A stretch of 5,541 bases of DNA from Candidatus Scatomorpha stercorigallinarum (GCA_018713375.1 DVOV01000170.1:1-5541); one strand, 5' to 3'. Counted from the first letter of the stretch, positions 1 through 5,263 are shown. Made by a program: numbers and translations. Notes: generated by a model not told the origin, from the sequence alone.

Positions 1-331
1 GCCGTACTTCGAGCGCCTTGCCGGCGCGAGCGAGGTCGTTGTCGAAGACCCCGGCTTCGCCGAGTCCGCCGGCATGGTCACCGTCACCACCCCCGCCGCC
101 CGCATCCTGATGCCGATGGCGGAGCTCGTCGATATCGCCGCCGAGTGCGAGCGCCTGAACAAAGAGCTGGAAAAGGCGCACAAGATGCTGGAGGCCCAGG
201 AGCGCAAGCTCGCCAACGAGAACTTCGTCTCCCGCGCGCCGGAGGCCGTCGTCAACGCCGAGCGCGCGCGCGCCGAAAAGGCCAAAGCCCTCATCGCCAA
301 CATCGAGGAGAGCCTCAAGGCCCTCGGCTGA
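1..331 (+). CDS. valS: Valyl-tRNA synthetase, C-terminal fragment (5' end outside window)
   Basis: The reading frame is open from base 2 to a TGA at 329-331 and gives about 109 residues of a protein that begins upstream of the window. Valyl-tRNA synthetase charges tRNA-Val in the cytoplasm. The visible part matches the end of the bacterial family: a short beta segment with PAARILMPMAELVD, then a long charged helical stretch (ECERLNKELEKAHKMLEAQE) and the conserved KLANENFVSRAPEAVV motif, followed by a second helix ending at the C-terminus. This is the antiparallel coiled-coil arm that contacts the tRNA. The catalytic HIGH and KMSKS motifs and the editing domain would lie upstream and cannot be seen. 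The ATG at 74 is an internal methionine, not a start. The fragment ends intact, so nothing suggests a pseudogene. The NENFVxxAP motif makes the identification firm. Confidence 0.95.
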   Translation, partial: PYFERLAGASEVVVEDPGFAESAGMVTVTTPAARILMPMAELVDIAAECERLNKELEKAHKMLEAQERKLANENFVSRAPEAVVNAERARAEKAKALIANIEESLKALG

Positions 332-346
332 CCAGGCTGCGCCTGG
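332..346 (+). other. Short hairpin directly after the valS stop codon
   Basis: CCAGGC (332-337) and GCCTGG (341-346) form a perfect 6-bp stem with a TGC loop, starting at the base after the valS TGA. There is no T-run behind it, so it is not an intrinsic terminator on its own. It may protect the 3' end or be chance in GC-rich DNA. The rest of 347-424 holds a 7-bp inverted repeat (TAAGTCG 376-382, CGACTTA 393-399) around an AT-rich loop, and no gene. Confidence 0.4.
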
Positions 347-425
347 AGGCGGTTGCGCTGCGCGCCGCACCCCTCTAAGTCGGTAATATAATCGACTTAC
401 TTAACCAAATCAACCCGTGATTTTC

Positions 426-465
426 CTGAGGGGTTTCTTTGGTCTTGCCCAAAGAAACCCCTCAG
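426..465 (+). repeat. Head hairpin of repeat copy 1 (17-bp perfect stem)
   Basis: Bases 426-442 (CTGAGGGGTTTCTTTGG) pair perfectly with 449-465 around a TCTTGC loop. The inner nine pairs (TTTCTTTGG/CCAAAGAAA) recur in copy 2 near 5264-5287, whereas the outer pairs differ there. A second CCAAAGAAA lies at 469-477 and could compete for the same 5' arm. Confidence 0.85.
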
Positions 466-474
466 ACTCCAAAG

Positions 475-507
475 AAAAACGCTCCGGCGGTAGTCGGAGC
501 GTTTTTT
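475..507 (+). terminator. Intrinsic terminator carried by repeat copy 1, downstream of valS
   Basis: AAAAACGCTCCG (475-486) pairs with CGGAGCGTTTTT (495-506) around an 8-base loop GCGGTAGT, and the 3' arm ends in six T. The A-run in front of the stem makes it able to act in both directions. It lies about 145 bases after the valS stop and is the first hairpin with a T-run in that direction, so it probably ends the valS transcript. The same stem and loop occur in copy 2 at 5307-5339. Confidence 0.85.
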
Positions 508-538
508 GTGTGCTTTTATGGCTTTTCAGTTGTCAAAA

Positions 539-698
539 GTGGTCATCCCGTCGGTGAATGAGTTCATTGCACCGCCGACCGTGCGTTGCTTCGCTTCGCT
601 CGCGGCACTGCCGATCATCATTTCGTTAGCGGCGCGAGCGTAAGCGAAGCTGACCGCGGTCGGCGGTGTGCAAATCTATACGACACCGGGATGACCAC
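539..698. repeat. Long imperfect inverted repeat (tail of copy 1 against tail of copy 3)
   Basis: GTGGTCATCCC (539-549) is matched in reverse complement by GGGATGACCAC (688-698), and CACCGCCGACCG (570-581) by CGGTCGGCGGTG (657-668). Between these, a GCTTCGCTT...CGCTCGCG tract is complementary to CGCGAGCG.AAGCGAAGC with a one-base bulge. The centre is near 614-622. The structure could fold into a large cruciform or RNA hairpin. It arises where two copies of the same repeat meet tail to tail. Confidence 0.75.
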
Positions 699-774
699 CC
701 GAAAGTCAGTCACCACCCGAACTAACAAGCAGATTTTACGTATCGGCGCGCACCAAAGCGCTTTTCTTGGGTGT

Positions 775-815
775 CTGAGGGAATTCTTTTTGCAAGCAAA
801 AAAGAATCCCCTCAG
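775..815 (-). repeat. Head hairpin of inverted, diverged repeat copy 3
   Basis: On the - strand, bases 815-796 fold back on 793-775 as CTGAGGGGATTC... against ...GAATTCCCTCAG, with one mismatch and one bulged base. The CTTGC loop core and CTGAGG ends are shared with copy 1, but the inner stem reads ATTCTTTTTT instead of TTTCTTTGG. It lies 36 bases after the radical SAM stop codon, in that gene's transcript direction. A second weak stem (CACCAAAG 751-758 with CTTGGGTG 766-773, one mismatch) stands where copies 1 and 2 have the T-tailed terminator. That terminator is degenerate in this copy. Confidence 0.7.
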
Positions 816-824
816 GAAAGCCAT

Positions 825-845
825 GCAGGGACTTAAAGTCCCTGC
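825..845 (-). other. Perfect 9-bp hairpin just after the radical SAM gene
   Basis: GCAGGGACT (825-833) and AGTCCCTGC (837-845) form a perfect stem with a 3-base loop, 5 bases beyond the stop codon of the gene ending at 851. No T-run follows on the - strand (next bases ATGGCTTTCC), so it is a poor intrinsic terminator by itself. It may act as a 3'-end barrier together with the hairpin at 775-815. Confidence 0.55.
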
Positions 846-850
846 TCAGC

Positions 851-2200
851 TCACTCCTGCGGGTGGCTCTCCTGCCAGAGCTCACCGGCCTTGACGGCCC
901 ACTTTTCGGCCTTCTCGCGGCACTTGTCCGTGAGGACGTCCACGTCCTCGGGGGCCTCGACGTCCGTGCTCCTGGCGCCGGACTCGTGTACCATGCGCTT
1001 GAGCGCGTCCGGGTTGTCCAGCAGCGGGCAGGGCCGCAGGTGGTTGCAGTTGAAGGGCTGATTTTTGTGGTAGGCCATGAACAGCGGGGACTTGTAGGCC
1101 TCGAGCAGCGTCTTTTCGCGGATGTTGCTGTCGGCGTAGTGGATAAAGGCGCAGGGCTCGATGTCGCCCGCGGCGTTGATGTGCAGATAGCTGCGCGCGC
1201 CGGCGATGCAGCCGCCCACGAACTCGCCGTCGTTCCAGAAGTCCATGGTGAAGATGGGCTTCGTGTGGCGGAACTCGCGTATCCGGCGGTACATGAACGC
1301 GCGCTGGTCGGCCGACACCATCAGTTCCGGCACCGCCTCCCTGCCCACGGGCATGTAGGTGAAGAACCAGGCGAACTTCGCCCCCCAGTCCACCATCTGG
1401 TCAAAATACTCCTCGCTGCCGATGACGTCTACATTCCTGCTCGTGTAGCAGCAGCTGATGCCGAAGGGCAGTTTGTGCCGCTTGAGTATCTCCATCGCGC
1501 GCACGACGGCGGCGTAGGTGCCGTGACCGCGTCGGTCGTCCGTCGCTTCCTCGAAGCCCTCAACGCTTATCGCGGGGACAAAATTCTTGACGCGCAGCAT
1601 CTCGCCGGCGAACTCCTCGTCTATCAGCGTGCCGTTGGTGAAGGCGGAGAACACGCAGTCGTTGTGCGCCCCGCAGAGCCGGATGATGTCCTTTTTGCGC
1701 ACCATGGGCTCGCCGCCGGTGAATAGGAACATATAGGTGCCCATTGCGTTTGCCTGATTAACTATGTCGTCCATTTCCTCATACGTGAGGTTGAGCCTGT
1801 TGCCGTATTCGGCGGCCCAGCAGCCGGTGCAGTGCAGGTTGCAGGCGCTTGTGGGGTCCATCAGTATCGCCCAGGGCACGGAACAGCCGTGCTCGTCTTT
1901 CACCTTCTGCTGGCGCGGCATGCCGATGAGCGCGCTGTTTATGATGAAGTTCTCGAAAATCTTCATCCGCACGCCCTCGTCGATGTCCGTCCACAGCGAC
2001 TTTATGTAGCGGCTCCAGTTGGGGTCGTCCAGCACGGCCTCCACGCCGCCGATCTGGCTGCTGAGGACGCCGTCCTTATCGAACTTTTTCGCCCAGTCGA
2101 TGAGCTGGGGAATGCTCTCCTCCGGCGGCTCGCGGAGCATTTTCAGCGCGTGTTTGACGGCCAGCGCCCGCGCGCCCTCGGCCAGTGTTTTTGCTGCCAT
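851..2200 (-). CDS. Radical SAM enzyme with C-terminal twitch/SPASM-like auxiliary cluster region
   Basis: This encodes a 449-residue cytosolic iron-sulfur enzyme. The radical SAM core is marked by CNLHCTGCW, with the CX3CX2C cysteines at 120, 124 and 127 that bind the [4Fe-4S] cluster reducing S-adenosylmethionine, and by TGGEP at 161-165. The C-terminal part has C331-X13-G345-X4-C350, the signature that opens SPASM/twitch domains, then C385 and C391. This fits one auxiliary [4Fe-4S] cluster, but which cysteines bind it is inferred. About 110 helical N-terminal residues precede the core and no export signal is visible. The start at 2198-2200 is chosen because AAAGGAAG (2207-2214) lies 6 bases upstream; an in-frame ATG at 2231-2233 would add 11 residues but abuts the predicted -10 box. 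The substrate is not known. The WAILMDPTSACNLHCTGCW context is typical of a widespread Clostridia family. A role in membrane-lipid modification, such as membrane-spanning lipid synthesis, is one possibility, held with low confidence. It lacks a precursor peptide or partner enzyme nearby, so peptide maturation is less likely. Confidence 0.9.
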   Translation of the reverse strand: MAAKTLAEGARALAVKHALKMLREPPEESIPQLIDWAKKFDKDGVLSSQIGGVEAVLDDPNWSRYIKSLWTDIDEGVRMKIFENFIINSALIGMPRQQKVKDEHGCSVPWAILMDPTSACNLHCTGCWAAEYGNRLNLTYEEMDDIVNQANAMGTYMFLFTGGEPMVRKKDIIRLCGAHNDCVFSAFTNGTLIDEEFAGEMLRVKNFVPAISVEGFEEATDDRRGHGTYAAVVRAMEILKRHKLPFGISCCYTSRNVDVIGSEEYFDQMVDWGAKFAWFFTYMPVGREAVPELMVSADQRAFMYRRIREFRHTKPIFTMDFWNDGEFVGGCIAGARSYLHINAAGDIEPCAFIHYADSNIREKTLLEAYKSPLFMAYHKNQPFNCNHLRPCPLLDNPDALKRMVHESGARSTDVEAPEDVDVLTDKCREKAEKWAVKAGELWQESHPQE

Positions 2201-2233
2201 TGATATCTTCCTTTCACGCGGCAGTCGCCGCAT

Positions 2234-2261
2234 ATTTTATCCTGTATAAGGAAGTATACAA
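2234..2261 (-). promoter_or_regulatory. Candidate promoter of the radical SAM gene, with overlapping dyad
   Basis: Read on the - strand, TTGTAT (2261-2256) and TAAAAT (2239-2234) are separated by 16 bases and make a plausible sigma-70-type promoter. It lies about 33 bases before the chosen start codon. TGTATA (2243-2248) and TATACA (2255-2260) form a dyad with a 6-base centre that overlaps the -35 box and spacer, as a repressor site would. The assignment rests on box similarity only. Confidence 0.5.
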
Positions 2262-2287
2262 CGGCGCGCGGCGGAAAATACACATAC

Positions 2288-2325
2288 AAAACGGGGCGCA
2301 TGTCGGTTTTTCGACATACGCCCCG
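2288..2325 (-). terminator. Intrinsic terminator of the padR/HAAS-DUF4097 operon
   Basis: On the - strand CGGGGCGTATGTCG (2325-2312) pairs with CGACATGCGCCCCG (2305-2292) around the loop AAAAAC, with a single G-T wobble in 14 pairs, and is followed by TTTT. It begins 10 bases after the stop codon of the gene ending at 2336. It separates that operon from the radical SAM gene, whose promoter lies just beyond. Confidence 0.88.
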
Positions 2326-2335
2326 AATTGTCGCT

Positions 2336-3553
2336 TCAGCCCGGCACAGTCTCGTAGGACCTGCGCAGGGAGAGGTTGCCGCTGGTGGTGGAAACGTCTA
2401 TCACCTTGTCCCCGCCCCCGCCGGATGCGCTGTCAGCGCGGTAGAACTGGGAGTCAAGCGCGCCGGACACAGTGGTAAAGTCGAGCGTCCAGTCCTCATC
2501 CGGCAGGGAGAAGAGCACGCTGCCGGAGACAGTGTCCGCCGCAAGCCGCTCCGGCGTGACGGCAAAGTGCTCGGTGACATCGCCGGAAACGGTGGAAACG
2601 CTCATTTCCGACGCGGTGCCGGTGTAATAAACGTCGCCCGAGATCGTGGCAAGACGCACCGTATCCGCCATGACGCTGCGGATGTCCAGCGCCGCGCTGA
2701 CGGCAAAGACGTTCAGGCCGTCCAGCCCGCGGGCCAGCTTCTCCGGCAGCAGCAGCGTGAGCTTTTTGTCCGGCAGGTCGTTCGCTCCGCTGCGGCAGTA
2801 CTGGATGTACAGCGTCCCGTCCTCGACGCCGTAGCGCAGCGCTTCATAGTCGGGGATGCTGTCGAGCCCCTTCTCTCGGAAGCTTATCTCCTCGCCGTCA
2901 TATGGCGTTATGTCAACTCCGCCCGCTATCCAGGCGATGTCGATGGAGCTGACGCCCTCCGCGCTGACGGCATACTCGCCGCTTTCGGAGAACTCGTTTG
3001 TCCAGTCGTGGCCGGCAAAGGCGCCGTCCGCGCCGTCCAGAAGGCCCTCTATGACCTCGTTGGCGATGTCGGCCGCACCCTCCGTCAGGCCGCCTGCGAT
3101 GTCCGCGGCGCTGTCCAGCGCGCCGTCCACGATGCCGGCCGCGCCCTCCATCATGTCGTCAAAGCCCGACCAGAACTGCTCCCAGCCCTCCGTGGGCGCT
3201 GGGCTGGGCTCGTGGGAGTCCGGCGCTTCCGCAGCGCCGCGCCGCGTCAGGGCGAATATGCCCGCCGCCACGATCAGCACGGCCGCCGCGCAGACGGCGG
3301 CGATCAGAGCCCCGCGCTTTTTGCCCGGTGCGGCCGGCTTTGCGCCGCCCTCCGGCGCGCGCTGGCGCAGGATGTCCGCCGCGATGGCATAGACGTCGTC
3401 CAGGCGGTCCACGGCCTCCTGTTCGCTGAGAGCGTCCTCCTCCATCATGTCGTCTATCAGCTCGGAATAATAATCAAGGTGCTCGCGCCGCTCCGTCTCC
3501 GGCAGCCGGGACAACTCGCCCGCAAGCGCCCTGAGGAATTCAGCTTTCGTCAT
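2336..3553 (-). CDS. HAAS (DUF1700) / DUF4097 membrane-anchored beta-repeat protein
   Basis: A 405-residue protein of the envelope-sensor type often encoded beside PadR regulators in Firmicutes. Residues 1-65 (MTKAEFLRALAGELSRLPE, then HLDYYSELIDDMMEE and LSEQEAVDRLDD) form the HAAS/DUF1700 helical domain, expected in the cytoplasm. KKR at 78-80 precedes one transmembrane helix at about 82-102, followed by RR and a proline-rich linker. Residues 125-180 are an acidic Ala/Gly-rich amphipathic stretch. From about 200 to the end is a DUF4097 beta-repeat domain with five T-x-SG motifs (near 302, 320, 340, 360, 388), expected outside the membrane. The start at 3551-3553 is chosen because AGGAGG (3561-3566) lies 7 bases upstream; an ATG at 3571 lies before that site. 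The gene overlaps the padR end by 14 bases, so translation is likely coupled. The family is well supported; the signal sensed is unknown. No catalytic motif or LPxTG anchor is present. Confidence 0.87.
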   Translation of the reverse strand: MTKAEFLRALAGELSRLPETERREHLDYYSELIDDMMEEDALSEQEAVDRLDDVYAIAADILRQRAPEGGAKPAAPGKKRGALIAAVCAAAVLIVAAGIFALTRRGAAEAPDSHEPSPAPTEGWEQFWSGFDDMMEGAAGIVDGALDSAADIAGGLTEGAADIANEVIEGLLDGADGAFAGHDWTNEFSESGEYAVSAEGVSSIDIAWIAGGVDITPYDGEEISFREKGLDSIPDYEALRYGVEDGTLYIQYCRSGANDLPDKKLTLLLPEKLARGLDGLNVFAVSAALDIRSVMADTVRLATISGDVYYTGTASEMSVSTVSGDVTEHFAVTPERLAADTVSGSVLFSLPDEDWTLDFTTVSGALDSQFYRADSASGGGGDKVIDVSTTSGNLSLRRSYETVPG

Positions 3554-3863
3554 ATTTCTGCCTCCTGACATAGTCGTATATGGCCTCGACTTCAGCCTGG
3601 CTCTCCAGGAAATCGTCTATCCTCAGTCGGCCCAGCGGCGTCAGGCTGTAGAGCTTGCGCAGCCGCCCGCTGTGCTCCACGCTGCGGTGTACCAGGCAGC
3701 CGGCTTCCTCCAGCCGCCGCAGGATGGGATAGAGCGTGGACTCGGAGATGCTCACCGAGGGCGTGAGGTCCTTGACGATCTGGTAGCCGTGCGATTCGCC
3801 GCGGCAGAGCGCCGCCAGCACGCAGGCTTCGAGCAGCCCGCGCCTGAGCTGAGGGTCTTTCAA
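3540..3863 (-). CDS. PadR-family transcriptional repressor
   Basis: A 107-residue winged-helix DNA-binding protein. The N-terminal LRRGLLEACVLAAL helix, SHGYQIVKDL (24-33) and the recognition-helix region ESTLYPILRRLEEAG (41-55) are diagnostic of the PadR family. The wing is at about 63-75 (EHSGRLRKLYSLT), and a short C-terminal helix (80-102) would form the dimer interface. Its length is that of the short PadR subfamily without a long C-terminal domain. Translation most likely starts at TTG (3863-3861), preceded by AAAGGGGG (3879-3872) with 8 bases between; no in-frame ATG lies within the conserved N-terminus. The gene is first in an operon with the HAAS/DUF4097 gene, whose ribosome binding site lies inside the last padR codons. 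A dyad over its own promoter suggests autoregulation. The inducer cannot be told from sequence. Confidence 0.93.
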   Translation of the reverse strand: MKDPQLRRGLLEACVLAALCRGESHGYQIVKDLTPSVSISESTLYPILRRLEEAGCLVHRSVEHSGRLRKLYSLTPLGRLRIDDFLESQAEVEAIYDYVRRQKYDES

Positions 3864-3885
3864 GGTTTATACCCCCTTTCGCAGA

Positions 3886-3916
3886 ATACTATATCACGCA
3901 TAGTATACGCCGTCAA
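3886..3916 (-). promoter_or_regulatory. padR operon promoter with overlapping operator-like dyad
   Basis: On the - strand TTGACG (3916-3911) and TATAGT (3893-3888) are spaced by exactly 17 bases, a near-consensus sigma-70-type promoter. It places the start of transcription about 15-20 bases before the padR ribosome binding site. ATACTA (3886-3891) and TAGTAT (3901-3906) form a perfect 6-bp dyad with a 9-base centre that covers the -10 box and half the spacer. Repressor binding there would block RNA polymerase, fitting PadR autoregulation. The boxes and dyad are seen directly; the binding protein is inferred. Confidence 0.75.
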
Positions 3917-3924
3917 GCACAAAC

Positions 3925-3941
3925 TTTGCCCGCCGGGCAAA
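3925..3941. promoter_or_regulatory. Palindrome between the divergent padR and flavodiiron promoters
   Basis: TTTGCCC (3925-3931) and GGGCAAA (3935-3941) form a perfect 7-bp inverted repeat with a 3-base centre. It lies 8 bases from the padR -35 box and 6 bases from the -35 box of the + strand gene. No T-run follows on either strand. It could be an operator for a regulator of either promoter, or a chance palindrome; its position between two -35 boxes favours the former. Confidence 0.45.
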
Positions 3942-3947
3942 AAGGTG

Positions 3948-3976
3948 TTGTCACTGAGGGCATACGATGATATTAT
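3948..3976 (+). promoter_or_regulatory. Promoter of the flavodiiron protein gene
   Basis: TTGTCA (3948-3953) and TATTAT (3971-3976) are separated by exactly 17 bases. A start of transcription near 3983 would leave a leader of about 35 bases ending in AAGGAGG (4004-4010), 8 bases before the ATG at 4019. Spacing and boxes are both close to consensus, suggesting strong expression. Confidence 0.75.
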
Positions 3977-4018
3977 TATGGCGCAAGGAACGAGCAGCGC
4001 TCCAAGGAGGTAATATAT

Positions 4019-5227
4019 ATGCACTGCACGAAAAAGATAACGTCCGACATGACCTGGGTGGGCGCGGACGACCGCCGTCTGGCCTTTTTCGAGGGCGTCT
4101 ACGGCGTGCCCAACGGCGTCTCCTACAACTCCTACCTCATCAACGACGAAAAGACCATCCTCTTCGACACGGTGGACAAGGCCGTGGCGCACGCTTTCTT
4201 CGACAACGTGGCCTATGCCCTGGGCGGGCGGAAGCTGGACTACCTGGTCGTCTCCCACATGGAGCCCGACCACGCCGCCACCATCGAGGACATTGCCCTG
4301 CGCTATCCGGAGGCGACGATCGTCTGCAACGCGAAGATCAAGGCCATGCTCTCGCGCTTCTTCCCCACGGACCTCTCCGGGCGCATACAGCTCGTCAAGG
4401 AGGGGGATACGCTCAGCACCGGCAGGCATGTCTTCACCTTTGTCATGGCCCCGATGGTGCACTGGCCGGAGGTCATGATGACCTATGACACGACGGACAA
4501 GATACTCTTCTCGGCGGACGCCTTCGGCAGCTTCGGCGCGCTGAACGGCCGCATCTTCGCCGACGAGGTGGACTTCATGCACGACTGGATCGACGAGGCG
4601 CGGCGCTACTATACGAACATCGTCGGCAAATACGGCCCGCAGGTGCAGGCCGTGCTGCGCAAGGCCGCCGGCCTAGAGATAAACTACGTCTGCCCGCTGC
4701 ACAGCTTCGTCTGGCGCCGTGACTTCGGCGCATTCCTTGATAAGTACCTCAAGTGGAGCAGCTACGAGCCCGAGGAGCGCGGCGTGATGATAGCCTACGC
4801 CAGCGTCTACGGCCACACAGAGAACGCGGCCAACATCCTCGCCGCCAGGCTCTGCGACCGCGGCGTCAAGGTGCAGATGTACGACACCTCCGTCACCGCG
4901 TCGAGCTTCATTTTGTCGGACGCCTTCAAGTACAGCCACCTGGTGTTTGCCGCCACCACCTATAACGCCGGCATGTTCTCCACCATGGAGCACCTGCTGC
5001 ACGAGATCACCGAGCACAACCTGCAGAACCGCAAAATAGCCCTCATCGAGAACGGCACCTGGGCCCCCATGAGCGGCAAGCTGATGCGCGAGTTGCTCTC
5101 CACGCTCAAGGGCACGGAGTTCATCGGCGACACGCTGACCGTCAACTCCGCCCTCGCCGAAGGCCAGCTCCCCAACCTCGACGCCCTGGCAGATACGATA
5201 GCCGAGAGCGTCAAAGCCGAGCTTTGA
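4019..5227 (+). CDS. fprA: Flavodiiron protein (A-type flavoprotein, O2/NO reductase)
   Basis: This 402-residue cytosolic enzyme belongs to the family that reduces O2 to water and/or NO to N2O, protecting anaerobes from oxygen and nitrosative stress. Residues 1-250 form the metallo-beta-lactamase-like diiron domain. All expected ligands are in place: H80-X-E82-X-D84, H148, D167 and H228; H85 is also present. Residues 255-400 form the flavodoxin domain that holds FMN, with the phosphate-loop region ASVYGHTEN (261-269), TTYNAG (313-318) and ENGTWAP (344-350). The length matches the simplest class with no C-terminal rubredoxin or flavin reductase domain, so electrons must come from a separate rubredoxin or similar carrier not encoded here. 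The motif after the last histidine ligand is PLHSFVWR rather than the more common LHGPxWR. The start is fixed by AAGGAGG 8 bases upstream. The gene stands alone, divergent from padR. The family is certain; preference for O2 or NO cannot be read from sequence. Confidence 0.96.
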   Translation: MHCTKKITSDMTWVGADDRRLAFFEGVYGVPNGVSYNSYLINDEKTILFDTVDKAVAHAFFDNVAYALGGRKLDYLVVSHMEPDHAATIEDIALRYPEATIVCNAKIKAMLSRFFPTDLSGRIQLVKEGDTLSTGRHVFTFVMAPMVHWPEVMMTYDTTDKILFSADAFGSFGALNGRIFADEVDFMHDWIDEARRYYTNIVGKYGPQVQAVLRKAAGLEINYVCPLHSFVWRRDFGAFLDKYLKWSSYEPEERGVMIAYASVYGHTENAANILAARLCDRGVKVQMYDTSVTASSFILSDAFKYSHLVFAATTYNAGMFSTMEHLLHEITEHNLQNRKIALIENGTWAPMSGKLMRELLSTLKGTEFIGDTLTVNSALAEGQLPNLDALADTIAESVKAEL

Positions 5228-5233
5228 AACAAA

Positions 5234-5251
5234 GGCCCCCGCAAGGGGGCC
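5234..5251 (+). other. GC-rich hairpin with GCAA tetraloop just after the flavodiiron gene
   Basis: GGCCCCC (5234-5240) and GGGGGCC (5245-5251) pair perfectly around GCAA, a stable GNRA loop, 6 bases after the stop codon. There is no T-run directly behind it. It probably stabilises the mRNA 3' end, with termination at the repeat-borne hairpin further on (5307-5339). Confidence 0.65.
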
Positions 5252-5263
5252 AGTGCCACCCCA

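Larger units (their letters stand above)
425..816. repeat. Composite palindromic repeat block between convergent genes (two copies, tail to tail)
   Basis: This block fills most of the gap between valS and the radical SAM gene. It consists of one repeat copy on the + strand (about 425-613) and a diverged copy on the - strand (about 816-614). The outer ends are CCTGAGGGG at 425-433 and CCCCTCAGG at 808-816, so the block has terminal inverted repeats. The inverted copy is recognised because 757-816 aligns with the reverse complement of the head of copy 1 (GTCTGAGGG, the GCAAG loop core, CCCCTCAGG), and 623-698 aligns with the reverse complement of its tail. No transposase or credible ORF is inside it. 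It resembles a non-autonomous palindromic repeat of REP or MITE type; which of these cannot be decided from one window. Confidence 0.75.

Noticed and set aside
425..816. CRISPR array or autonomous insertion sequence
   Set aside because: No regularly spaced direct repeats with unique spacers and no transposase reading frame; the repeats are hairpin-forming and inverted.
586..894. 102-residue + strand ORF and 68-residue - strand ORF (618-824) in the valS/radical SAM gap
   Set aside because: Both lie across the inverted repeat copies, the first also runs into the antisense of the radical SAM gene, neither has a good ribosome binding site, and their composition just reflects the palindromic DNA.
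863..1726. 287-residue + strand ORF antisense to the radical SAM gene
   Set aside because: Mirror of a gene with unmistakable radical SAM motifs; no recognisable domain and no ribosome binding site.
2201..2233. Upstream ATG extending the radical SAM protein by 11 residues
   Set aside because: It abuts the predicted -10 box and has a weaker ribosome binding site than the AAAGGAAG in front of the ATG at 2200.
2300..3568. 422-residue + strand ORF antisense to the HAAS/DUF4097 gene
   Set aside because: Long only because GC-rich coding DNA leaves few stops on the other strand. It is rich in Arg/Val/Ala without domain motifs, starts inside a terminator hairpin, and opposes a gene with clear domains.
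3860..4582. 240-residue - strand ORF antisense to the flavodiiron gene
   Set aside because: Overlaps the well-supported flavodiiron gene and both divergent promoters; low-complexity Val/Gly/Asp/His composition.
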